This document shows, one piece after another, positions 29,923-39,283 of a stretch of 64,000 bases of DNA; within the stretch, counting starts at the first letter, position 1, and each line of letters begins with the position of its first letter. Both the position numbers and the translations under genes were made by a program. The DNA is from Bacteroidia bacterium (GTDB taxonomy: Bacteria; Bacteroidota; Bacteroidia; UKL13-3). Under the pieces are notes generated by a model. The model was given only the letters and a program-made list of their open reading frames with translations, did no database searches and was not told the DNA's origin. The DNA lies in NCBI GenBank assembly GCA_025454875.1, contig JALONP010000003.1, positions 1-64,000 of the forward strand, written 5' to 3'.

Positions 29923-31080
29923 CTAGTCTTTAAGCACATTGCGCGCAATTACCAGTTTTTGTATTTCACTGGTGCCTTCGCCAATGGTACATAATTTAGA
30001 GTCGCGGTAGAATTTCTCAACTGGAAAATCTTTCGTGTAACCATAACCACCAAAAATTTGGATAGCCTCTGTTGCTGCCCAAACACAAACTTCAGAAGCA
30101 TAATATTTAGCCATCGCACTTTCTTTGGTCATTGGCTTTCCCTTCATTTTTAAATCAGCGGCTTGCAAGGTAAGAAGTTCTGCCGCTTCAATACGAGTAG
30201 CCATATCAGCTAGTTTGAATGAAATTGCCTGAAAATTAGATATAGGCTGTCCAAATTGCTCACGCTCCTTCGAATACTTCAAAGCAGCTTCGAAACTGCC
30301 TTTAGCAATACCCAGCGAAAGTGCTGCAATTGATATACGTCCGCCATCCAATACTTTCATTGCTTGTTTAAAGCCCTCCCCTACTTTTCCTAAAATATTG
30401 GCTTTGGGAACACGGCAATCTTCAAAAATCATCTCAGCCGTTTCACTTGCGCGCATCCCCAATTTATTTTCTTTTTTGCCTCCTTTAAAACCTGGGGTGC
30501 CACGTTCAACCACAAAAGCAGTGATTCCATTTGAATCGAGTAATTCTCCGGTACGCGCCAATACTACGGCCACATCACCCGTAATGCCATGGGTAATCCA
30601 GTTTTTTGAACCATTGATAATATACGAATCGCCATCTTCTTTGGCCACACATTTCATGCGCATTGCATCACTTCCCGTATTGGCTTCGGTTAATCCCCAA
30701 GCACCAATCCATTCGCCAGTTGCCAACTTAGGCAGCCATTTTTTCTTCTGTTCTTCATTGCCAAACTGTAGGATATGTCCAGTACAAAGAGAATTATGCG
30801 CGGCCATCGACAATCCAACTGAACTGCAAACCTTGGTAATTTCGATAATGGCAGTAATGTATTCAAAATAACCCAACCCTGCTCCTCCATATTCTTCTGG
30901 AACCAATACTCCAAGTAAACCAAGTTTACCCATTTCTTGCATGGTGGCTTTTGGGAATGTTTGTGATTCATCCCACTCCATTACATAAGGACGAATATTT
31001 TTTTCGGCAAAATCTTTTGCCATTTGAGCAACCATCTTTTGGTTTTCGGTTGGCTCAAAGCTTAATGTAGCTGCGTGCAT
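29923..31080 (-). CDS. Acyl-CoA dehydrogenase
   Basis: GAWGLTEANTGSDA; QIFGGYGYTKDFPVEKFYRDSKLCTIGEGTSEIQ. Confidence 0.96.
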   Translation of the reverse strand: MHAATLSFEPTENQKMVAQMAKDFAEKNIRPYVMEWDESQTFPKATMQEMGKLGLLGVLVPEEYGGAGLGYFEYITAIIEITKVCSSVGLSMAAHNSLCTGHILQFGNEEQKKKWLPKLATGEWIGAWGLTEANTGSDAMRMKCVAKEDGDSYIINGSKNWITHGITGDVAVVLARTGELLDSNGITAFVVERGTPGFKGGKKENKLGMRASETAEMIFEDCRVPKANILGKVGEGFKQAMKVLDGGRISIAALSLGIAKGSFEAALKYSKEREQFGQPISNFQAISFKLADMATRIEAAELLTLQAADLKMKGKPMTKESAMAKYYASEVCVWAATEAIQIFGGYGYTKDFPVEKFYRDSKLCTIGEGTSEIQKLVIARNVLKD

Positions 31081-31152
31081 ATTGCGTTAATTGGTTAAAA
31101 AATAGTACGGCAATTATAGCGTATTAAACGAAAATGACGAACGCTGGTTTTG

Positions 31153-32043
31153 TCATTTAACAAATAAATAGCGGGTAATATTTAAAAAAATAGAGTCGTT
31201 CACAATGGCAATCTTTTTCAAATCAGCCAATTCTTTGTAGGAGCCATGTTGGTTTCGGTATTGCACAATGGCATTGCTGAGTTTGTATTTAAAGTAAGGG
31301 TGCGTTTTAAGCTGATCGGATGTTACAGTATTAACATCATAGCGAGTTGCATCAGCTGCATTCACCTTAATCTTTCCTTCTAAATCATATAAAATATCTT
31401 CATCAAAACCATAAATTTCGGTCAGTTGATTCAAACTCACAAACCCACCCAACTTGGTTCGGTAGGTTATAATTCGGCTTGCCATAGCTGGACCAATCCT
31501 GTAGAGTGCAACCAAGGTTGCTGAGTCTGCATGGTTTAAATCAATAGGGTATTGAATTCGTTTCTTGGTTGAATCGGATGGTAAGGTAACATCCTTTTCG
31601 GGGAGATCCACAAAAGGCAAAAGTTGTTCTTTTTGCTTGTTGGTTAGTCCATATATTTTAGCAAAATCAGCACGTACTTTAAACTTACCCCCTTTCTCTC
31701 TGTAGTGCACAATTGCATTAGCTTGCTTGGTGCTGAGTCCGAGCTGTAAGAGTTGATTTAGTGAAACTGTATTGGGATCAAAGGTAAATAAAGTGTTTCT
31801 GCCTTTGGCATCATAAGCTGGCTCGTGGTATGAAATTGACTCGATGGATGTTTGGTTTATATCGAGTGGCTGAGGTGGGAACAGGTATTCATAAGCCAGA
31901 GGAAAAAACAACAAACAAAACAATATACCTAATAGCCAGAGTATTCCCTTACGCTCTGTTTGCGAAAAATAAAAATAGGATTTGGAAAGGGTTTCAATTT
32001 TTCTTTTGATCATTTTCTTTTTGCTTACGGGGTATATAAACAA
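31153..32043 (-). CDS. Membrane-anchored helix-hairpin-helix (ComEA-like) protein; likely start at MIKRKIETL
   Basis: TM segment followed by repeated HhH motifs (LNHADSATLVALYRIGPAMASRIITYRTKLGGF). Confidence 0.85.
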   Translation of the reverse strand: MFIYPVSKKKMIKRKIETLSKSYFYFSQTERKGILWLLGILFCLLFFPLAYEYLFPPQPLDINQTSIESISYHEPAYDAKGRNTLFTFDPNTVSLNQLLQLGLSTKQANAIVHYREKGGKFKVRADFAKIYGLTNKQKEQLLPFVDLPEKDVTLPSDSTKKRIQYPIDLNHADSATLVALYRIGPAMASRIITYRTKLGGFVSLNQLTEIYGFDEDILYDLEGKIKVNAADATRYDVNTVTSDQLKTHPYFKYKLSNAIVQYRNQHGSYKELADLKKIAIVNDSIFLNITRYLFVK

Positions 32044-32128
32044 AATAATAATACAACAATATGGCTACAAAAGCAGCAAAAAAAGCCTCAGTGGCCATCC
32101 ATACCCAAAAATTTGCTCCCCAATCCAT
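31994..32128 (-). CDS. 44-aa putative membrane microprotein overlapping the start of the HhH gene
   Basis: MDWGANFWVWMATEAFFAAFVAILLYYYFVYIPRKQKENDQKKN*; below the ORF-track cutoff. Confidence 0.45.
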   Translation of the reverse strand: MDWGANFWVWMATEAFFAAFVAILLYYYFVYIPRKQKENDQKKN

Positions 32129-32253
32129 ATTTAATTTAATTATGAGATGATTTGATAATAAGACAATACCTAAATCGAATTACAAAAATGGTTCTTTTTG
32201 GAGAAATCTATGATGTAATTTTTTCAATAAGTTAAAATTGTCTCTATAGCCAA

Positions 32254-33159
32254 TTATGTAATCGTCTTCAATTGTTTATCCAATATAGCAAGTCCTTCTT
32301 CGAAAGAATGTGGTTTATAACCCAATTGATTCATTGCTTTATCAATAATAAAACCTGTAATCGGGGGTCGCTTAGCAGGTTGTTTAATTCCTTCGCTAGT
32401 TGAAAGATTTAACAACGCCTTATCTAATTTCCAAAAATGGGCAACACGGTATACTAAATCGAATACACTCATAAAATCACGCCCACTGATATTAAAAATT
32501 CCTTGTGCTTTTTGTGCTGCGGCCAAGGCGCAACCCTGAGCTAAATCTTCGGCTAAGGTTGGCGTGCGAAATTGATCACCTACTACATTTAATGTTTTAC
32601 CCTGCTCTAAATTATTTTTTGCCCACAATACAATATTGCTTCGACTCATATCACTTACTACACCATAAACCAAAACTGTACGTAAAATACTCCAACTTTT
32701 ACACTCGGCTTGTACAATTTGCTCTGCTAAATACTTTGAACGTCCGTAATAACTTAACGGATTCGGAATCTCTTCTTCAGTAATAGGGCCATGTGTTCCA
32801 TCAAAAATAAAATCAGTTGAAACATGCACAAAATGCGCCCCAATATTATTGCATTCGGTCACTAAATATTTTACTGCATTTACGTTTAATGCATCACAAC
32901 CTGCATGGTCACTTTCACAAGCGTCTACGTTGGTCATTGCCGCTGTATTAATAACCACATCAGGTTTATGTTTTGTTAAAACATTATTTACTTCTGACGA
33001 TTGGGTAATATCTAAACTTTCATAAACGTAACCAGATTTTTCGGCATAACGATCTGCCCCACGCGCAGTTGCTATCAACTGAATTTGTGGTTGTGTTTTG
33101 TAGTAGTCGGTAAGCTTTTGACCCAATAATCCGTTGCTTCCTGTTAAGAGTATTTTCAT
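32254..33159 (-). CDS. SDR-family NAD(P)-dependent reductase (RmlD/dTDP-4-dehydrorhamnose reductase-like)
   Basis: LLTGSNGLLGQKL; VHVSTDFIFDGTHGPITEEEIPNPLSYYGRSKYLAE. Confidence 0.9.
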   Translation of the reverse strand: MKILLTGSNGLLGQKLTDYYKTQPQIQLIATARGADRYAEKSGYVYESLDITQSSEVNNVLTKHKPDVVINTAAMTNVDACESDHAGCDALNVNAVKYLVTECNNIGAHFVHVSTDFIFDGTHGPITEEEIPNPLSYYGRSKYLAEQIVQAECKSWSILRTVLVYGVVSDMSRSNIVLWAKNNLEQGKTLNVVGDQFRTPTLAEDLAQGCALAAAQKAQGIFNISGRDFMSVFDLVYRVAHFWKLDKALLNLSTSEGIKQPAKRPPITGFIIDKAMNQLGYKPHSFEEGLAILDKQLKTIT

Positions 33160-33227
33160 GGTGCAAGTATATGAAAATGACTTTATGGTTTTGAGTTGTT
33201 TGATTTTTAAAAGTGTTGCTGTAAATT

Positions 33228-33905
33228 TTAGAAGAAGTAAAAACTTGAAAGATTTAACCCTACTGCGTATAAATTATAATTTTTGTTTGCGTATGTGTTA
33301 TTGAAATAAAATAATTGACAACTAAAATTGGGTTCTACTCTAAAAGCAAATTTTGTAGCCCAATATTCAAGTCCCACTCCAAGTTGTCCCGATACAAATT
33401 GATTCTTTTCTGTAAGCTTACGCTCAACTAAATATTGCTCTTCGTGATTACCAAAATACAAAATTGCACGATCATCATACTGGTAAGTATAGTTGTAGGC
33501 AAAACCCAAACTACCACCAAGCTTTAGTTTGTTGCCTTTGTAAAATGAAGCCATTAGTGGTATTTGTATCATCCTTAACGCGGGCATTCTAATATATGAA
33601 CTCGGTATAAGTGGATCTCCTTTATCGCGAAAATTCAAATAAACTCTTGATGTGCGCAATTGGTGTGTAACATGCGATATTCCTGCATGCAAAGAGATGG
33701 TTGAATTAAATTGATACCTCATACGCAACCCATATTGGTATCCAAATGCAATTCGATTATATCCATCTTGCCCAATCATAGCATAAAAGCCCTCGCCAAT
33801 CATGCCCGTTGCATCAAATGAGGTAAAAACGCCTAATCCAAATTTGGATTGCGCTGATAAATGGCAAACATAAAAACTGAAAAGGAATGTGAACAGGTAT
33901 TTCAT
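33228..33905 (-). CDS. Predicted outer-membrane beta-barrel protein
   Basis: Signal peptide and alternating barrel-like strands. Confidence 0.6.
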   Translation of the reverse strand: MKYLFTFLFSFYVCHLSAQSKFGLGVFTSFDATGMIGEGFYAMIGQDGYNRIAFGYQYGLRMRYQFNSTISLHAGISHVTHQLRTSRVYLNFRDKGDPLIPSSYIRMPALRMIQIPLMASFYKGNKLKLGGSLGFAYNYTYQYDDRAILYFGNHEEQYLVERKLTEKNQFVSGQLGVGLEYWATKFAFRVEPNFSCQLFYFNNTYANKNYNLYAVGLNLSSFYFF

Positions 33906-33951
33906 AGGGGCGTATTATTTAAAATATATAACTTTTAAATGGCCTAGTTTA

Positions 33952-34155
33952 TTATTCAGTATACTCTAAAATGTCTCCTGGCTGGCATTGCAATGCTTTG
34001 CAAATGGCATCTAGTGTTGAAAATCGAATAGCCTTGGCTTTGCCTGTTTTTAAAATAGACAAATTGGAAAGTGTTAAATCAACTTTTGCCGAAAGTTCGT
34101 TGAGGCTCATTTTTCGTTTGGCCATCATTACATCTAAATTTACAATTATAGCCAT
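33952..34155 (-). CDS. Cro/C1-type (YozG-like) HTH regulator
   Basis: MMAKRKMSLNELSAKVDLTLSNLSILKTGKAKAIRFSTLDAICKALQCQPGDILEY. Confidence 0.93.
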   Translation of the reverse strand: MAIIVNLDVMMAKRKMSLNELSAKVDLTLSNLSILKTGKAKAIRFSTLDAICKALQCQPGDILEYTE

Positions 34156-34158
34156 GGT

Positions 34159-34821
34159 TTATATCGTTAAATCTTGTTCTTCTTTTAGTGTAATTCCGTA
34201 ATTAATAACTTCGGCAATTAGCGCTAATAACAATGAGCAAACAACAAGTGCGATTGTATCTTTTTTCACATCGCTAATATAAAAGTCATCATACTTTATA
34301 TGGTATTGGAGCACATTGGTAAAAATTTGGCTTTTTATGTATGATAAGAAATCGGCAGCAAAATAAGAACCAGCGCCCCATCGAATAAACCGAACAGTAT
34401 TTCGGTGAAAAACATCTCCATATTTACACTGCCTTAAAATTCGGTAAATAGAATAAACACACATAAGCCAACCAAACCAAGCGATAACTTCCAAACTCAC
34501 AATCAATACATTTTCAGATTCGAGCATTTGCGATAAATCTGCATAATCAATGCGCGCCCACCCGTTTCGATGAATTAATGAAATCACTTCTGCACCTCCT
34601 TCATCACGTATTAATTGAAAAGTTGTATCCGGTTTGTTTGGATTAGGAATTAAAGCAAAGTTTCCTCGAATGGTAAAACGTAAAGGTTCATCATGTAATG
34701 ACCCAAACCAATCAACATAATTGACGCTAACTAACCCAAGTGTTATTACCAATTGTACCCAAAACCAAATCTTGAAAATCCAGTATAAAAATGGAATAAA
34801 ATCTCTTTGTATTGTTTTCAT
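34159..34821 (-). CDS. DUF2975-like membrane protein
   Basis: Four predicted TM helices, C-terminal LKEEQDLTI, next to a YozG-like HTH. Confidence 0.75.
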   Translation of the reverse strand: MKTIQRDFIPFLYWIFKIWFWVQLVITLGLVSVNYVDWFGSLHDEPLRFTIRGNFALIPNPNKPDTTFQLIRDEGGAEVISLIHRNGWARIDYADLSQMLESENVLIVSLEVIAWFGWLMCVYSIYRILRQCKYGDVFHRNTVRFIRWGAGSYFAADFLSYIKSQIFTNVLQYHIKYDDFYISDVKKDTIALVVCSLLLALIAEVINYGITLKEEQDLTI

Positions 34822-34887
34822 TTCTTAAAAATTTATTGTTAATAGTTTATGAAATTCTTTGTTTGAAACTAAAATTACACGCTTTGT

Positions 34888-35526
34888 TTAAATCGTCAAA
34901 TCTTGTTCTACTTTAAGTGAAATGCCGAATTTGAATATTTCAACCACTAATAAAATGATAACCATATAAAATATTCCAGCAAACATTGAAGCATCATAAT
35001 AATACGCAATTCGATGATTTGGTAAAACTGCATTCTCTGAGAATAAACTTGGGTAGATAATATTCCTTATCAATTCTAAAATTGGGGCTATACCAACAAC
35101 AAAAGCAACCACACGCAATCTCCATATATTTCCTTTTTCGAAAATTTGGCTTTGCTTTAATGATTTAAATACTTTCAATAATTGCCAAGTGAACAAAAGC
35201 CAAATTAAATATTGACTCATATTCAAAAAGAGTACAACCCATGCTTTTGAGTTTACATCCTTATAATTTCTGTAGAATACAATCGAACGTCCAAATTGCT
35301 TTTGACCAATTTTAGCTTCAATATTCAAATCTTTATTAACGACTGGAATTGAATAAGTGTAACTCGAATCTGGAAATATACGAACATCCGAATGCACGTA
35401 TAAAACGTCTTTTGAGTTTGGAACCAACACCCCATAAAAATACCAACCCACAGCAGTGATTTGAATGATAAATCCGATCACAAAGAGCCAATACAACCCA
35501 CTGATTAAAGGTCTTCTTGTTTTCAT
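34888..35526 (-). CDS. DUF2975-like membrane protein (paralogue)
   Basis: C-terminal FGISLKVEQDLTI as in the neighbour. Confidence 0.75.
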   Translation of the reverse strand: MKTRRPLISGLYWLFVIGFIIQITAVGWYFYGVLVPNSKDVLYVHSDVRIFPDSSYTYSIPVVNKDLNIEAKIGQKQFGRSIVFYRNYKDVNSKAWVVLFLNMSQYLIWLLFTWQLLKVFKSLKQSQIFEKGNIWRLRVVAFVVGIAPILELIRNIIYPSLFSENAVLPNHRIAYYYDASMFAGIFYMVIILLVVEIFKFGISLKVEQDLTI

Positions 35527-35716
35527 ATATTTTAAATTTAACAGTACAACGTTATAAAATATTTATTATTATTCAAGTTATTTTTATTGTTTATCAATGA
35601 TTTTTAATTGATATAAATAAATTACCCAATCGGTAAAACCAAACATAATATCGGCCAAAACTGCCACTCTGTCACAAATTTTATTATCTTCGCGCACCAA
35701 TTTTTGAATCAAACAC

Positions 35717-37108
35717 ATGAGAGGTGTAGTAGCAACAGAAACTCCGGCAACTGCCACGCGAAATTTATACATTGAAACCTATGGCTGCGCAATGAATTTA
35801 GCCGATAGCGAAGTAATGGCCAGCATTATGCAGGCAGAAGGGTTTAAAACCACCGATGATCCACTAAAAGCGGACGTGGTGTTTTTAAACACGTGCGCCA
35901 TTCGTGATAATGCTGAGGCAAAAATTTGGGGGCGCCTGAAAGAAATGAAGGGCAACAAGCGCAAAAATCCGGGAATGATTGTGGGCGTAATGGGATGCAT
36001 GGCCGAGCGTTTAAAAACAAAATTATTGGAGCAAGAACAACTTGTGGATATCGTTGTGGGTCCTGATGCGTACCGTGATATTCCAAAATTGATTCAGCAA
36101 GTTGAAGAAGGACAAAAAGCAGTAAACGTTTTATTAAGCCGCGAAGAGACTTATGCTGAAATTACACCGGTGCGTTTAAGCAGCAATGGTGTAAATGCCT
36201 TTGTGAGTATTATGCGTGGTTGCGATAATATGTGTTCATTTTGCGTGGTACCTTTTACACGCGGCCGTGAGCGCAGCCGTGAACCTGAAAGCATTGTGCG
36301 TGAAGCAACCGAACTATACAATCAAGGATACAAAGAGGTAACGCTGCTCGGACAAAACGTTGATTCATACAAATGGTCAGCTGAATCAACTAATAATGAG
36401 CAAGACGGAAATATTTCAACAGTAAACTTTGCACAGCTCTTAGAAAAAGTAGCACTGATTGCGCCTGATTTACGTGTTCGTTTTTCATCATCACATCCAA
36501 AAGATATTACCGATGAAGTGCTTTTTACCATGAAAAAGTATGACAATATCTGCAACTATATTCACTATCCATTGCAAAGCGGAAACAGCCGAGTGCTTAA
36601 ATTAATGAACCGCACTTACGATAGAGAATGGTTTATTAAACGATTAGACCGCATACGCGAAATTTTACCTGATGTTGGAATTAGCACCGATGCGATTGTG
36701 GGTTTTTGCAGTGAAACCGAAGAAGAATTTAAAGACACATTGAGCATGTTTGAGTACGCACAATTTGAATTTGCTTACATGTATGCATACAGCGAGCGTC
36801 CGGGAACAATGGCTGCCCGCAAATATGCAGATGATATACCTGAAGATGTTAAAGGAAGAAGATTGGCTGAGTTGATTGCGTTGCAAAACAAAATTGGCTT
36901 GGATAAAAAACAACAATACATAGGCAAAACATACAGGGTTTTAATTGAAGGTTTTTCGAAACGTTCCGAGTCTGATTTAAAAGGCCGAAACGATCAAAAC
37001 CAATTAGTGGTATTTCCAGCAGGCGCAGGTTATGGCAAAGGCGATTATGTAAACGTAAAAGTTGAACGCTGCACCATGACGAGTTTGTTTGGAAAAGTGG
37101 TGGACTAG
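35717..37108 (+). CDS. miaB: tRNA-2-methylthio-N6-dimethylallyladenosine synthase
   Basis: [39 protein letters not shown]. Confidence 0.97.
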   Translation: MRGVVATETPATATRNLYIETYGCAMNLADSEVMASIMQAEGFKTTDDPLKADVVFLNTCAIRDNAEAKIWGRLKEMKGNKRKNPGMIVGVMGCMAERLKTKLLEQEQLVDIVVGPDAYRDIPKLIQQVEEGQKAVNVLLSREETYAEITPVRLSSNGVNAFVSIMRGCDNMCSFCVVPFTRGRERSREPESIVREATELYNQGYKEVTLLGQNVDSYKWSAESTNNEQDGNISTVNFAQLLEKVALIAPDLRVRFSSSHPKDITDEVLFTMKKYDNICNYIHYPLQSGNSRVLKLMNRTYDREWFIKRLDRIREILPDVGISTDAIVGFCSETEEEFKDTLSMFEYAQFEFAYMYAYSERPGTMAARKYADDIPEDVKGRRLAELIALQNKIGLDKKQQYIGKTYRVLIEGFSKRSESDLKGRNDQNQLVVFPAGAGYGKGDYVNVKVERCTMTSLFGKVVD

Positions 37109-37166
37109 TTATTAGTTGGTAAAGTGATTGATTTATCAGACCCAAAGATGCTTTTAAATTCATGCA

Positions 37167-38411
37167 ATGAACATACAAGATATAAAACAACGATTTGAAA
37201 TTATAGGAAACTCCCCTTTGCTGAATATTGCGTTGGAAACTGCAGTAAAAGTTGCACCGACAGATATTACCGTTTTAATCAATGGTGAAAGTGGTGTTGG
37301 TAAAGAGGCCTTTAGTAAAATTATTCACGCGCTGAGCAATCGAAAACATGGTCCTTTTATAGCCGTTAACTGCGGTGCCATTCCTGAAGGCACAATTGAT
37401 TCGGAATTGTTTGGTCATGAAAAAGGTTCATTTACCGGGGCAAGCGATACACGTAAGGGTTATTTTGAAACAGTAAATGGTGGAACCATTTTTTTGGATG
37501 AAGTGGGAGAACTACCACTCGAAACACAAGCTCGTTTATTGCGTGTATTGGAAAGCGGAGAGTTTATTAAAGTTGGCTCATCTAAAACCCAAAAAACCGA
37601 TGTACGCGTGGTTGCCGCAACCAACAAAGATTTATTGGCATTAAGTGATAATGGCAAGTTTCGTGAAGACCTTTACTACCGCTTAAGTACAGTTCCAATT
37701 AAGGTTCCACCATTGCGCGAACGTAAAGAAGACATTCATTTATTATTCAGAAAATTTGCTGCTGACTTTGCTGAAAAATACCGCTCCAAACCAATTGTTT
37801 TAGATGCCGAAGCACAGCAGTTGTTAATTAACAATAGGTTTCCTGGCAATATTCGCCAGTTAAAAAATATTGCCGAACAACTCTCAGTATTGGATGACGA
37901 CAAAAACATAACAGCCAACGAATTGATGCGTGTATTGCCTGCTGAACGATCAACAGTGCCCATGCTATTTGATGGCGGACAAGATAAAACCGGATTAAGT
38001 GAACGCGATATTTTTTATAAGGTGTTGTTTGACTTGCGTAAAGACATGAATGATTTAAAAGGAATTGTATTTGGGATGCTCCAAAACGGTACTGCACCTG
38101 AAAACATTAATCCAGAATCGTACGCACAACCATTTGCCCACGCTTACAATCCAACACCTCAACCAGCGCCTATATATGCCACACAAACGCAAGTATATAC
38201 GCAACAACCACCAAGCAATAACAACAGTAACATTATTGAAATACCCGATGCGCAACCCGTAATAGAATCACTTTCGCTTGAAGACAAAGAAATTGAACTC
38301 ATTAAAAAAGCATTGGACAAATACAATGGCAAGCGCAAAAAAGCGGCTGCAGAACTTGGCATATCCGAGAGGACCTTATACCGAAAAATCAAACAATACG
38401 ATTTAGAATAA
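37167..38411 (+). CDS. Sigma-54 interacting transcriptional regulator, no receiver domain
   Basis: GESGVGKEAF; GSFTGA; Fis-type HTH KKAAAELGISERTLYRKIKQYDL. Confidence 0.95.
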   Translation: MNIQDIKQRFEIIGNSPLLNIALETAVKVAPTDITVLINGESGVGKEAFSKIIHALSNRKHGPFIAVNCGAIPEGTIDSELFGHEKGSFTGASDTRKGYFETVNGGTIFLDEVGELPLETQARLLRVLESGEFIKVGSSKTQKTDVRVVAATNKDLLALSDNGKFREDLYYRLSTVPIKVPPLRERKEDIHLLFRKFAADFAEKYRSKPIVLDAEAQQLLINNRFPGNIRQLKNIAEQLSVLDDDKNITANELMRVLPAERSTVPMLFDGGQDKTGLSERDIFYKVLFDLRKDMNDLKGIVFGMLQNGTAPENINPESYAQPFAHAYNPTPQPAPIYATQTQVYTQQPPSNNNSNIIEIPDAQPVIESLSLEDKEIELIKKALDKYNGKRKKAAAELGISERTLYRKIKQYDLE

Positions 38412-38466
38412 ATTAAATTGCTGGTTTCCTAAAATTGTGTTACTTCGATAAGACTAAATTTACCAC

Positions 38467-38838
38467 ATGAAACAATTCCATTTGATTCTTGCATTGCTTC
38501 TTGTAAGCTCTGCTCCTACCATTAAAGCGCAAGTTATTGATGACAATGCAGGTAAAACGTACTATTATTATGATGAAGCCACACAAAAAAAAGTAAAGGA
38601 AGTATTTCACCACAAGCAAGTAGTAAAAATAATGCCTGATCCTAAGCAATACGGCAGTTATATCGATACGTTTATGTATTTAAAAAATGGACCGTACACA
38701 CGCTATGATGAAAATGGCAATCTCACTTGCACTGGTTATTATGCTGACGAAAAAAAAGACAGTGTATGGAAATATTACAATCCAAAAGGTGACTTAATAC
38801 GATTAGAAAGATATAAAAAGGGAGCGTTGGTAAACTGA
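38467..38838 (+). CDS. Secreted MORN-like/YwqK-like small protein
   Basis: GPYTRYDENGNLTCTGYYADEKKDSVWKYYNPKGDLIRLERYKKG. Confidence 0.6.
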   Translation: MKQFHLILALLLVSSAPTIKAQVIDDNAGKTYYYYDEATQKKVKEVFHHKQVVKIMPDPKQYGSYIDTFMYLKNGPYTRYDENGNLTCTGYYADEKKDSVWKYYNPKGDLIRLERYKKGALVN

Positions 38839-39272
38839 TGAAATCCATTTCTTTCCTCTTTGTATTGTGCTTTTTTGTCAACACTAAAGCTTACTGCCAA
38901 ACGCAAACCAAGCCAGTACAAAAGGATATTGCAGTTGGTATGTTTGTTAAAATAAAAGCTTGCACAAACAACGCAACTTACGTTGAGAGCATGGATCTTT
39001 ACAGAAAAACATTGATACCTCAACCCTTGGTAATTGATACTGCAACTGGTGATGGTATCTTTGAATCTTTTTTCGCCCCAGGTGATTTTGACGCTAAGCG
39101 ATTACCTTGCTCATATGCAGGTAAAAAATACAAGGTAGCTGCATTAAGGGTATTTGATGACCCGCAAACCAAACAAGAAAAAAGGGTTATGATTTTATAC
39201 ACTTCAGATGCGCTTTCACTCATCTGGGTTGAATTTGATAAAGCAATAGAATTAAAGGAAATTGAGTTTTAA
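38838..39272 (+). CDS. Hypothetical secreted protein
   Basis: Signal peptide; no family recognised. Confidence 0.55.
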   Translation: MKSISFLFVLCFFVNTKAYCQTQTKPVQKDIAVGMFVKIKACTNNATYVESMDLYRKTLIPQPLVIDTATGDGIFESFFAPGDFDAKRLPCSYAGKKYKVAALRVFDDPQTKQEKRVMILYTSDALSLIWVEFDKAIELKEIEF

Positions 39273-39283
39273 CAAAAGATGCT

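Noticed and set aside
35584-35772. 62-aa minus ORF overlapping the miaB start
   Set aside because: Overlaps the miaB 5' end on the other strand; no recognisable family
37167-38411. GSFTGA instead of GAFTGA in the sigma-54 activator
   Set aside because: A conservative variant of the motif; not strong enough alone to call unusual
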